Of a DNA stretch of 64,000 nucleotides, positions 31,716-40,292 are shown piece by piece. The stretch's first letter is position 1, and each line of letters begins with the position of its first letter. The DNA is taken from contig CAVFXS010000046.1 of NCBI GenBank assembly GCA_963626805.1, positions 65,339-129,338 on the forward strand, written 5' to 3'. Position numbers and translations under genes: made by a program. The notes beneath the pieces were generated by a model. That model worked only from the letters and a program-made list of their open reading frames with translations, was not told where the DNA came from and searched no databases. Source of the stretch: CAG-632 sp963626805 (GTDB lineage: Bacteria; Bacillota; Clostridia; Lachnospirales; Lachnospiraceae).

Positions 31716-32972
31716 ATGGCAATGAAAAAGAAGCCGGTTACCGGTATGAAGGACATCTTACCAAAGGAGATGGCGATCCGTGATTACTGCATCGGATTGA
31801 TCAAGGAGACATATAAAACATTTGGATTCTGTTCTGTAGAGACCCCATGTGTAGAGCATATTGAGAACCTGAACAGCAAGCAGGGCGGCGAGAATGAGAA
31901 GCTGATCTTTAAGATTCTGAAGCGTGGCGAGAAGTTAAAGCTTGAGGAAGCGAAGGAAGAGCTGGATCTGGTGGACGGCGGTCTGCGTTATGATCTGACG
32001 GTTCCGCTTTCTAGATATTATTCCAATCATGCAAACGAATTACCGAGTCCGTTTAAGGCCCTTCAGATGGGAAATGTATGGCGGGCAGACCGTCCGCAGC
32101 GGGGAAGATACAGACAGTTTATGCAGTGTGATATTGATATTCTGGGTGAGCCTACCATTCTGGCAGAGATCGAGCTGATCCTTGCAACGACTACACTGCT
32201 CGGCAGACTGGATTTTAAGAACTTTACGATCCGGATCAATGACAGACGGATCCTGAAGGCAATGGCTGCATACAGCGGATTCCCGGAGGCAGATTATGAT
32301 ACCGTCTTTATCATTCTGGATAAGATGGACAAGATCGGACTGGATGGTGTCCGGGAAGAGCTGTTGAAGGAAGGGTATGCAGAGGCTTCGGTAGACAAAT
32401 ATCTGGATTTATTTGAAAAGGTAACCGCAGACACGACCGGTGTACAGTATTTACAGGAGACCCTTGGTGATTTCCTGCCGGCTGAGATCGCAGAGAACTT
32501 AAAGACGATCATTGCCAGCGTGGAAAGTACAAAGAGTGCAGAGTTTAAGATGGCATTTGATCCGACGCTGGTACGAGGAATGTCTTATTATACGGGACCG
32601 ATTTTTGAGATTTCCATGGATGAATTCGGCGGCTCTGTCGGTGGCGGCGGACGATATGATGAGATGATCGGTAAGTTTACCGGACAGGCAACACCGGCCT
32701 GTGGATTTTCGATTGGATTTGAGCGAATTGTTATGCTGCTGCTGGAGCGTGACTTCCAGATTCCGGGTACCGGAAAGAAGACGGCATATCTGATCGAGAA
32801 GAATATGCCGGAGGACAAGCTGCTTCAAATCCTGGATGAGGCAAAGCAGGCAAGAGCAGATGGTTCTATCGTAAATATTGCAATCATGAAGAAGAATAAA
32901 AAGTTCCAGAAGGAGCAGATGCAGGCAGAAGGTTATGAAGAGTTCCGCGAGTTCTTTATAGACCGTATGTAA
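31716..32972 (+). CDS. hisS: Histidyl-tRNA synthetase
   Basis: A 418-aa class II aminoacyl-tRNA synthetase attaching histidine to tRNA-His. Motif 1 is in the N-terminal region (TGMKDILPKEM); motif 2 RADRPQRGRYRQFMQCDIDI; histidine-binding LVRGMSYYTGPIFEI and SVGGGGRYDEMIG; motif 3 GFSIGFERIVMLL. The C-terminal anticodon-binding domain is short and ends EEFREFFIDRM. GGTGGAGGAAAG precedes ATG 31716, with no T-box leader. AspS follows 61 bases downstream, the usual hisS-aspS pair. Confidence 0.95.
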   Translation: MAMKKKPVTGMKDILPKEMAIRDYCIGLIKETYKTFGFCSVETPCVEHIENLNSKQGGENEKLIFKILKRGEKLKLEEAKEELDLVDGGLRYDLTVPLSRYYSNHANELPSPFKALQMGNVWRADRPQRGRYRQFMQCDIDILGEPTILAEIELILATTTLLGRLDFKNFTIRINDRRILKAMAAYSGFPEADYDTVFIILDKMDKIGLDGVREELLKEGYAEASVDKYLDLFEKVTADTTGVQYLQETLGDFLPAEIAENLKTIIASVESTKSAEFKMAFDPTLVRGMSYYTGPIFEISMDEFGGSVGGGGRYDEMIGKFTGQATPACGFSIGFERIVMLLLERDFQIPGTGKKTAYLIEKNMPEDKLLQILDEAKQARADGSIVNIAIMKKNKKFQKEQMQAEGYEEFREFFIDRM

Positions 32973-33033
32973 GCGGATGCGGACTGGACAGACAGATAGA
33001 AGAGGATGACCGTCAGGTTAAGGAGGAAGAAAG

Positions 33034-34830
33034 ATGGCAGAGTCAATGCAGGGACTTCACAGAAGTCACAGATGTACAGAAGTAAATAATACAATGATCG
33101 GCAATACCGTAACTGTTATGGGCTGGGTACAGAAGAGCCGGAATAAGGGTGGAATCATATTCGTGGATCTTCGTGACAGAAGTGGTATTTTACAGGTGAT
33201 TTTTGAAGAGGCAAAGTGCGGAGCAGAGAGCTTCGCCAAGGCAGAGAAGTTACGTTCCGAGTTCGTGGCAGCAATTACGGGAACGGTTGCAGCCAGAGGT
33301 GGAGCTGTGAATGAAAATCTGGCAACCGGTGATATTGAAGTGATTGCAACCGATATCCGGATTCTGGCAGAGGCAGAGACCCCTCCGTTCCCAATCGAGG
33401 AGAACAGCAAGACCAAGGAAGAGCTTCGTCTGAAGTACCGGTATCTGGATCTGCGTCGTCCGGATCTGCAGCACAATATTATGATGCGTAGTAAGGTAAC
33501 GACCTTAACCAGAGCATTTCTGGCTGATGAGGGATTTATTGAGATCGAGACTCCGACCCTGTGTAAGTCTACACCGGAAGGTGCCAGAGATTATCTGGTT
33601 CCGAGCCGTGTTCATCCGGGCGAGTTCTATGCACTGCCACAGTCCCCACAGATCTATAAGCAGCTGCTGATGTGTTCCGGCTATGATCGTTATTTTCAGA
33701 TCGCGAGATGCTATCGGGATGAGGATCTGCGTGCAGACAGACAGCCGGAATTCACACAGATCGATATGGAATTATCCTTCGTAGATGTGGATGATGTCAT
33801 TGATGTTAATGAGAGATACCTCGCAAAATTATTTAAAGAGGTACTGAATGTAGATGTACAGCTTCCGATTCAGCGTATGACCTACAAAGAGGCGATGGAG
33901 CGGTTTGGTTCCGATAAGCCGGATTTACGGTTTGGTATGGAGCTGTGCGATGTTACCGATGTGGTAAAGGATTGCGAGTTCGTTGTATTTAAGGGCGCGA
34001 TTGAAAATGGCGGAAGCGTACGTGGTATTAATGCAAACGGTCAGGGAGCAATGCCGCGTAAGAAGATCGATGCACTGGTTGATTTTGCAAAGGGATACGG
34101 TGCAAAGGGTTTGGCCTATATTGCAATTCAGGAGGATGGAAGCTATAAGTCATCCTTCGCAAAGTTTATGAAGGAAGAAGAAATGGCAGCACTGGTTGAA
34201 CGGATGCAGGGTAAACCGGGCGATCTGCTTCTTTTCGCCGCCGATAAGAGCAAGCTGGTGTATGATGTATTAGGAGCACTCCGTCTGGAGATCGCAAATC
34301 AGCTGGGGCTGCTTCATAAGGATGAGTACCGGTTCGTATGGATCACAGAGTTCCCGCTTCTTGAGTGGAGCGAAGAGCTTGGAAGATATCAGGCTATGCA
34401 TCATCCGTTTACGATGCCGATGGAAGAGGATTTACAGTATATTGAGTCTGATCCGGGCCGGGTACGTGCCAAGGCATATGATATTGTATTAAACGGTACG
34501 GAGATTGGTGGCGGTTCTGTCCGTATTCATCAGGATGATATTCAGGAGCAGATGTTCAAGGCACTTGGCTTTACCATGGAGCGTGCTTATGATCAGTTTG
34601 GCTTCCTGTTAAATGCGTTTAAGTATGGTGTTCCGCCACATGCCGGTCTGGCTTATGGTCTGGATCGTCTGGTAATGCTGATGGCACAGCAGGATTCCAT
34701 CCGGGATGTGATCGCATTCCCGAAGGTAAAGGATGCTTCCTGTCTGATGAGTGAGGCACCGAATGTAGTGGATCCAAAGCAGTTGGAAGAGCTCGGAATC
34801 GAAGTGTCCGCGCAGGAAGAAACCGAGTAA
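33034..34830 (+). CDS. aspS: Aspartyl-tRNA synthetase
   Basis: A 598-aa bacterial-type class II synthetase. Domains: OB-fold anticodon domain (about 1-115, with VMGWVQKSRNKGGIIFVDLR), catalytic core with RYLDLRRPDLQ, PSRVHPGEFYALPQSPQIYK, RCYRDEDLRADRQPEFTQID, an inserted GAD domain (about 290-420), and motif 3 GLAYGLDRLVMLM. Bacterial AspRS may be discriminating or also charge tRNA-Asn; the sequence alone does not settle this. GGAGGAAGAAAG precedes the ATG. It is probably co-transcribed with hisS and a lipoprotein gene. Confidence 0.95.
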   Translation: MAESMQGLHRSHRCTEVNNTMIGNTVTVMGWVQKSRNKGGIIFVDLRDRSGILQVIFEEAKCGAESFAKAEKLRSEFVAAITGTVAARGGAVNENLATGDIEVIATDIRILAEAETPPFPIEENSKTKEELRLKYRYLDLRRPDLQHNIMMRSKVTTLTRAFLADEGFIEIETPTLCKSTPEGARDYLVPSRVHPGEFYALPQSPQIYKQLLMCSGYDRYFQIARCYRDEDLRADRQPEFTQIDMELSFVDVDDVIDVNERYLAKLFKEVLNVDVQLPIQRMTYKEAMERFGSDKPDLRFGMELCDVTDVVKDCEFVVFKGAIENGGSVRGINANGQGAMPRKKIDALVDFAKGYGAKGLAYIAIQEDGSYKSSFAKFMKEEEMAALVERMQGKPGDLLLFAADKSKLVYDVLGALRLEIANQLGLLHKDEYRFVWITEFPLLEWSEELGRYQAMHHPFTMPMEEDLQYIESDPGRVRAKAYDIVLNGTEIGGGSVRIHQDDIQEQMFKALGFTMERAYDQFGFLLNAFKYGVPPHAGLAYGLDRLVMLMAQQDSIRDVIAFPKVKDASCLMSEAPNVVDPKQLEELGIEVSAQEETE

Positions 34831-34848
34831 TATGACAAGGGGGATTTC

Positions 34849-35877
34849 ATGAGGAGAATAAAAGGTGTGCTTGCACTGGGAGTCTGTATATTGCTTACAG
34901 GCTGTGGGCAGACAACACTGGAATCGGATATACCGGTAGGGGTGGACGCAGGCTCGGAGCAGGTAACAGCTTCGGAAGAGATTCTGCTTCCGACCGGCAC
35001 ACCGGGGTATCGGAAGATTGAGGAAGAGTTACCACCACCGGGAGAAACGGTTGAGAATCCGGGAACCAGAGAGCATTTTTCATTCACATCCGGGGATAAG
35101 ACCTATGTATTTACGGAGACGGAAGATCTGTGGCTATATAATCAGGCGAAGGTGTATGATCTGCAGACCCAGTTCATGCTGAATGTAAAGGGACATAAGG
35201 TCGGAATCCTGAATCCGGAGACAGAGCCGGAGCTTGACAGCCTGGTGACGGCATATGCGGATGACAGGGTGTCGATTTACCGGCAGCAGGACGGAGAGAT
35301 TGCAGAGAATGAACAGATGTATCTGAAGGTATATGATCTGACCTATCAGATCGAGAACTGGACAGAGCTGGTGAATAAAAAGGTGATCGGAATGGATGCC
35401 CTGTGTCAGACACTGGCGCAGATGGGAACCGCCATTGTACCGGCAGATAAGGGAGAAACTCTTACGGATGTAATGACAGGACTTCGGATGAATCCGGTTA
35501 TGGATCGGTATACGCTGGCATATCGGGAAGGAGTCAATCAGTCAGGCTTTTTATGCTGTTCCCCGTCAACCGGAGATGCAAATCATGACAATGTAAGCAT
35601 TTATATGTCTGTACAGATACCGAACTGGAATACCTATGCCGTACTTCATTTTGAAGCGGTGCCGGATTACCGGGAGCGGCTGGAGGATACCGGAGAGGCC
35701 TATGACGGACATCCGATCTATGTGGATTATACCGGAGAATTGAAATATTTTCTGATCGGGGAAGACGGCAGATGTGTATACCTCGATGGAGTTCCGGAAA
35801 GTAATGAAAAAAACGTACGCAGCTATACCGCAAAGGAAGCCGCATACGTCTTTGACTTAGTATTACTTGGAGAGTAA
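34849..35877 (+). CDS. Putative lipoprotein of unknown function
   Basis: A 342-aa exported protein. The N terminus RRIKGVLALGVCILLTGCGQ is a lipoprotein signal with lipobox LTGC, so the mature protein should start at Cys near residue 21 and be anchored outside the membrane. A Ser/Thr/Glu/Pro-rich linker (about 22-75) is followed by a globular region with no motif I recognise; it contains many Tyr and Asp and a C-terminal GHPIYVDYTGELKYFLIGED. Not assigned to a family. It starts 18 bases after aspS and ends at a strong hairpin. Confidence 0.7.
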   Translation: MRRIKGVLALGVCILLTGCGQTTLESDIPVGVDAGSEQVTASEEILLPTGTPGYRKIEEELPPPGETVENPGTREHFSFTSGDKTYVFTETEDLWLYNQAKVYDLQTQFMLNVKGHKVGILNPETEPELDSLVTAYADDRVSIYRQQDGEIAENEQMYLKVYDLTYQIENWTELVNKKVIGMDALCQTLAQMGTAIVPADKGETLTDVMTGLRMNPVMDRYTLAYREGVNQSGFLCCSPSTGDANHDNVSIYMSVQIPNWNTYAVLHFEAVPDYRERLEDTGEAYDGHPIYVDYTGELKYFLIGEDGRCVYLDGVPESNEKNVRSYTAKEAAYVFDLVLLGE

Positions 35878-35895
35878 TCGTGAATGCTTTATCAG

Positions 35896-35930
35896 GGAGA
35901 GAGTCCTTACAGGCTCTCTCCTAATTTTAT
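35896..35930 (+). terminator. Terminator between convergent lipoprotein and epimerase-mannanase genes
   Basis: GGAGAGAG (35896-35903) pairs with CTCTCTCC (35914-35921), with two further G-C pairs inside past a bulged T, followed by TAATTTTATTG. The poor T tract lowers confidence. The hairpin includes the stop codon of the opposing gene. Confidence 0.5.
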
Positions 35931-38018
35931 TGTATAATCGCTGGCATATAATGCTTTCAGGGATTCATCATAGTTGTGCTCCTCGGTCAGGCAGAATTCC
36001 TTTGACCAGGTCATGAAGTAAGACCATGGAACGCGGCTTTCCTGAATCATGGTGATATCAGGAATCACACCGACCTCACTCAGTGCAGCCAGCTTCTCAC
36101 AACTGGTATTGGCGGTCAGTTCCTCGTACTGTTCCTTGTAGTCTGTAACGGTATGTGGAGCTACATAAATATCCCAGGAAACAATATCTACATAATCATC
36201 GCCCGGATATCCCTCTTTGGATGGGCAGCTCCATACCCAGATCAGGTTGTTCAGGTGCTTCACATCTGTAAAGTAATGATACATCAGCTTGTATAACTCA
36301 CTGGCAATCTTAGGACCTTTGGATGCCCACCAGAACCAGGTGCCTTCTGATTCGTGGAACGGACGCCAGAGTACCGGAATATGCTCAATCTGGAATCTTG
36401 CCAGCTGATCGGCAATCAGATCCAGATCACGGAAAAATGCAGCCCGCTCGTCTGTCCCTTCAATCAATACCTGATAAGGACTGAAATCCGTGTTGCGGGT
36501 ATAAAAGGCCTTATCGCGGCCGCCGATTGGTGAGAACCAGTGGAAGCAGAAGCTTACGATGCCATTGCTTTCCTTTGCCCAGTTCAGAGCTGTCTCTACG
36601 GTGTTTTTGTTCTCCTCTACTTCAGCCCGGCATACATCATCCATATCGTCATAATTGATATTGGAAGAGTAAGAAAGGAGCTCAAAGCCCTGCAGCTTTG
36701 GATAGCATCCGGTCAGGTCATGGATGTGAACCCGTTCCTCCATAGGAATGGTCTGTGTATGCTGTCCGGTGATCAGACGCTTGCCTGCGTTCTTGTAAAG
36801 GTCACGGAGCAGTGTTTTTACTTCTTTGGTTGCGTTCTTGTTTATCGGCTCCATGAAAGCGGTTCTGCGCATGATCTCCATGCACATCCTGCCGTTGTGG
36901 TACGGACACTTCCAAGGCTCTACGATTGGAAGACGGCTGGACGGAACACCGTCAGCGTCTACCTCTGAGTACCATTCAGAGCCTTCGCGCGGATCCAGCA
37001 GATGCTCTTCAATGTAGGTCCAGATGTTCTCAGCGGCATCCAGATAACGCATATCGCGGGTCTTCTGATATGCATTGTAGAAACCGATGATAGCCTCGCA
37101 CTGTACCCACCAGATACGGGTGGTTAATACGACACCCTTTTCAGCCTCCGCCATAACGGAATGATCCTCATAGGCTACCTGATAGATCTGCTCGGTCAGG
37201 TCCAGGATCATCGGGGCCAGCTTCTCAGATAATTCACGGTCACCCAGAACATCCAGAGCACGGTCGATCAGCCAGGTTGCTTCGATATCATGACCGTAAG
37301 AATGAAGATCCAGAATGGAATTCATGTCAGAATCGAAGAATACCTCCAGACGATGACGCTCCGGGCAGTAAACAGAGTTATAAAACTCATCCACGGTCCA
37401 GTAGAGACGCTTCCGTACTTCTTCGTTTGGAGCTACCCGGTGCAGCTCGGTATAAGCCTCACAGACATGCAGGAGTGTATTCATAGTCTTATCGGCAATG
37501 ACGTTATTCTCAGACAGCTTATCATTTACATTCGGAACGAAATCAATGGTATAGGATTCGCCGTAACCATCACCCAGCCGACATTTTGTCTCGATGACGT
37601 GGAATAAGTCCATGGCAATATCCAGTGCTTCCCGACAGCCGGTTGCATCATAATAAGAAGCCAGTGCATAGATTGCAAATGCCTGATTGTAGGTGTGCTT
37701 GGTAGAGTCATCAATCTTACCGTCATAGGTCATGGACCAGTAGATACCGCCGTTCTCCTGATCGATGCAGTAGGTCTTTAAAAACTCAAAGGCGTGATCT
37801 GCATAAGGAAGCACAGAAGCATCCCTGGTTGTCAGATAAACATTCGAGAAGAACCACAGAATACGGCTGTTCAGGATGCAGCCCTTAACGGCTTTCTTGT
37901 CCAGCTTCAGATCGAAATCCAGCATGCCGTAGAAACCTCCGAAGTCAGGATCCATCATGCCCTCCCAGAAAGGCAGGATACAGTTGTTTAAGTTGTTGAT
38001 AACACTTTCACGTAACAT
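35907..38018 (-). CDS. Fusion of cellobiose 2-epimerase (AGE family) and GH26 beta-mannanase
   Basis: A 703-aa two-domain enzyme without signal peptide. Residues about 1-390 are an AGE-fold epimerase: ILNSRILWFFSNVYLTTRD, KHTYNQAFAIYALASYYD, LHSYGHDIEATWLIDRALDV and RIWWVQCEAIIGFYNAY, typical of cellobiose 2-epimerases, which convert mannobiose to mannosylglucose. Residues about 400-703 are GH26: WRPFHESEGTWFWW with acid/base Glu556 and AALSEVGV with nucleophile Glu648. Together they could process beta-manno-oligosaccharides in the cytosol, hydrolysing them and epimerising the reducing end for a mannosylglucose phosphorylase. In Ruminococcus such enzymes are separate neighbouring genes. Divergent from an AraC regulator. 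Confidence 0.88.
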   Translation of the reverse strand: MLRESVINNLNNCILPFWEGMMDPDFGGFYGMLDFDLKLDKKAVKGCILNSRILWFFSNVYLTTRDASVLPYADHAFEFLKTYCIDQENGGIYWSMTYDGKIDDSTKHTYNQAFAIYALASYYDATGCREALDIAMDLFHVIETKCRLGDGYGESYTIDFVPNVNDKLSENNVIADKTMNTLLHVCEAYTELHRVAPNEEVRKRLYWTVDEFYNSVYCPERHRLEVFFDSDMNSILDLHSYGHDIEATWLIDRALDVLGDRELSEKLAPMILDLTEQIYQVAYEDHSVMAEAEKGVVLTTRIWWVQCEAIIGFYNAYQKTRDMRYLDAAENIWTYIEEHLLDPREGSEWYSEVDADGVPSSRLPIVEPWKCPYHNGRMCMEIMRRTAFMEPINKNATKEVKTLLRDLYKNAGKRLITGQHTQTIPMEERVHIHDLTGCYPKLQGFELLSYSSNINYDDMDDVCRAEVEENKNTVETALNWAKESNGIVSFCFHWFSPIGGRDKAFYTRNTDFSPYQVLIEGTDERAAFFRDLDLIADQLARFQIEHIPVLWRPFHESEGTWFWWASKGPKIASELYKLMYHYFTDVKHLNNLIWVWSCPSKEGYPGDDYVDIVSWDIYVAPHTVTDYKEQYEELTANTSCEKLAALSEVGVIPDITMIQESRVPWSYFMTWSKEFCLTEEHNYDESLKALYASDYTIKLGESL

Positions 38019-38149
38019 TGTAATACCTCCATTGTAAATTATAATATAAATGTTTTGAATCTGGTTCAGATTTGAATGAGCAGTTATAAAACCAATCTGT
38101 AAACTGCTTAATTTATGACTTTATTATAGGAATCATAATATGCACAATC

Positions 38150-38177
38150 TAGAACATAAAAATCAAAAAATAGAACA
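38150..38177. promoter_or_regulatory. Direct-repeat site for the AraC-type regulator
   Basis: TAGAACA occurs at 38150-38156 and again at 38171-38177, exactly 21 bases apart, two helical turns. Same-orientation half-sites with this spacing are typical of AraC-family activators. The repeats overlap the weak -35 (about 38146-38151) of a - strand promoter with a TATAAT about 17 bases further on, and so sit correctly to activate the epimerase-mannanase gene. Confidence 0.45.
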
Positions 38178-38236
38178 AATCTCTTCAAAAATGAAAAACG
38201 AGGTGGTAAACTGGGAACAGGAGGTGTGGACCGGAT

Positions 38237-39112
38237 ATGGAATTATTTGAATATATTGATGTCATGAATACACCGTATCAGATTTATCTGGAGGATGTAC
38301 AGGATCTTACGTTTTATGTACGCGGTCACTGGCATTATTTTATGGAGATTCTGTATGTGACAGAGGGAAGCATTCATGTGGATTGCGGGAAGTATCGTTA
38401 TACATTGACTCCGGGGATGATGATCGTACTTCCGCCGAAGATGCTCCACCGGATCCGGATGCATGGGGAGCTTCCGATTCGGTATGTGGTGGTGAAGTTT
38501 GATCTGAATGTGATCCGGATTCCGGGAGTTTACCTGCCGACGATCCGGAAGACGCTGGCTATGGTACAGGAACGGGATCCAATGATATTTGATCGGGAGA
38601 GGCAGGAAAGCTATGGTCTGGGAACATTAATTCTGGATTGCCTGAAGGAACAGCAGGAGAAACAGTTTGGGTATGAATTAAATATTTATTCCAATCTGGC
38701 AACGATGCTGATCCGCATGATTCGGAATTGGACACCGGAGCGCAAGGAGCTTCAGGGGACGGATAAGGCCGAGACCGGAGAACAGTTTTTTGATCACATT
38801 CTGGAATATATTGATGCACATTCCGGAGAGGCACTCCGGGTACAGGAGCTGGCCGGGCTGAGTGGAATGAGTTATTCGAATTTTGCGAAACTGTTTAAAT
38901 TACAATATGGGCGTTCCTGTAAAGAGTATATTGAATATATCCGGATATCCAAAGCAGAGGAGCTGGTGCTTTACAGTGATTACGAGATCAGCTACATTGC
39001 TCAGGAAACCGGATTTGCGGATGCAAGCCACTTTATCCGGATATATAAGAAATTCAAGGGGGAAACGCCAAAGCAGGCAAGGCTGCTTACAAAATCTCTA
39101 ACAGAGTGTTAA
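38237..39112 (+). CDS. AraC-family regulator with N-terminal cupin domain
   Basis: A 291-aa transcription factor. Residues about 1-140 are a cupin sensor (HWHYFMEILYVTEGSIHVDC, LTPGMMIVLPPKMLHRIRM). Residues about 185-285 are the two-helix-turn-helix AraC domain (LRVQELAGLSGMSYSNFAKL, then ISYIAQETGFADASHFIRIY). Such regulators usually bind a sugar and activate a divergent carbohydrate gene, here the epimerase-mannanase; manno-oligosaccharides are the likely signal (inference). The ATG follows GGAGGTG. Its last 26 bases overlap the convergent aminotransferase gene. Confidence 0.88.
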   Translation: MELFEYIDVMNTPYQIYLEDVQDLTFYVRGHWHYFMEILYVTEGSIHVDCGKYRYTLTPGMMIVLPPKMLHRIRMHGELPIRYVVVKFDLNVIRIPGVYLPTIRKTLAMVQERDPMIFDRERQESYGLGTLILDCLKEQQEKQFGYELNIYSNLATMLIRMIRNWTPERKELQGTDKAETGEQFFDHILEYIDAHSGEALRVQELAGLSGMSYSNFAKLFKLQYGRSCKEYIEYIRISKAEELVLYSDYEISYIAQETGFADASHFIRIYKKFKGETPKQARLLTKSLTEC

Positions 39113-40181
39113 CCAGCCGGTCATCATCCTCTGGGTTTAGGAAGCAGAAGCGGATATACTCCGGACCAAGACCGATGAAGTTCGAACAGTCACGGATCAT
39201 GAGACCCTTCCGGATACAATGCTCAAATGCATCCGAAGCAGTCACGCCGTCTTTCAGGATCTGCAGCAGGACAAAGTTGGTTGTCGGCTGATATACCTTT
39301 AAAGTGCCTCTGGTACGAAGGGTAGAACAGATCAGACCCTGTTCCTGAGAGATCAGATCGCGGGTTTTGCAGATATAGTCCTGATCGGTAAACATCACAG
39401 TTCCGGCATAGGCAGCCAGTGAGCTGATGGACCATGGATTGCTGTGCTTGTGCAGATAGTGGAGCAGTTTTTCGTTTGATATACAGGCATAGCCGAGACG
39501 GAGACCCGGTGCTGCAAAAAACTTTGATACACTGCGGAGTACGATCAGGTTGTTGTACTTTTTCACCAATGGGATTGCGGAGACCAAGGATACATCCTTA
39601 ACAAACTCTACATAGGTCTCATCAACCAGAAGAAATGCGGAGCATTCCTTACATTTCTTAATGATGGTCTCTACCTGGCTGATGCTTAAACAGGTGGAGG
39701 TCGGGTTGTTTGGATTGCACAGCACTACTAAGTCTACAGATTCATCGATCTGCTCGCAGAGCCTGACCGGATCTGATTTGAAATCATCCTCTGCGGAAAG
39801 AACATAGTCGATCACATCACTCCTGATCGCCTTTAGATCACGCTTATATTCGGAATAGGTAGGTTCTACAACCAGAGTCCTCTTTGGCTTGATTGTCCGG
39901 ATAAATGTAACGATCAGCTCTGTTGTGCCGCTTCCGGGCAGGATATGGTCTGCCTCAGCACCGGTATAGGCATGAATAGCTTCCCGCAGCTCTTTATAGT
40001 CCCGATCCGGATAATCGGTGAGAACATCGAGGTTCTCCTGCAGAGCCTTCTTTAAAACCGGAGATAATCCAAGAGGATTTACATTAGAGGCAAATGGTCG
40101 GATATCTGCCCGCTTGATTCCGTATAATTGTTCTACTTTCTCTAAATCACTGCCGTGAAACTGATCTGCTGGCTGTAACAT
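39087..40181 (-). CDS. HisC/CobD-like PLP aminotransferase or decarboxylase
   Basis: A 364-aa fold-type I PLP enzyme. Visible features: NVNPLGLSPVLKKALQE, DYPDRDYKELREAI, PGSGTTELIVTFI, VVEPTYSEYKRDL, LCNPNNPTSTCLS, LVDETYVEFV and RSVSKFFAAPGLRLGY with PLP Lys220. The order is shared by histidinol-phosphate aminotransferase and the cobalamin enzyme threonine-phosphate decarboxylase. No his or cob genes are nearby, so the substrate is open. It is similar in type to the C-terminal half of the fusion protein at 7231-9045. AAGGAGAGG precedes ATG 40181; a longer upstream frame is hydrophobic and implausible. Confidence 0.75.
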   Translation of the reverse strand: MLQPADQFHGSDLEKVEQLYGIKRADIRPFASNVNPLGLSPVLKKALQENLDVLTDYPDRDYKELREAIHAYTGAEADHILPGSGTTELIVTFIRTIKPKRTLVVEPTYSEYKRDLKAIRSDVIDYVLSAEDDFKSDPVRLCEQIDESVDLVVLCNPNNPTSTCLSISQVETIIKKCKECSAFLLVDETYVEFVKDVSLVSAIPLVKKYNNLIVLRSVSKFFAAPGLRLGYACISNEKLLHYLHKHSNPWSISSLAAYAGTVMFTDQDYICKTRDLISQEQGLICSTLRTRGTLKVYQPTTNFVLLQILKDGVTASDAFEHCIRKGLMIRDCSNFIGLGPEYIRFCFLNPEDDDRLVNTLLEIL

Positions 40182-40200
40182 AAAAAAATCCCTCTCCTTC

Positions 40201-40229
40201 TTTTCTATTTCGACAATCTTTGGTATAAT
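40201..40229 (+). promoter_or_regulatory. Extended -10 promoter of the DUF5717-type operon
   Basis: TGGTATAAT at 40221-40229 is a perfect -10 with a TGn extension. The -35 position (TTTTCT) is poor, as is common with extended -10 promoters. It ends 63 bases before the 1189-aa gene. Confidence 0.45.
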
Positions 40230-40292
40230 ATAGCTAATTATGTTATGGATTATTATAGACCATATCAGGAAGGATTGGCAAGGGTGTTGTAG

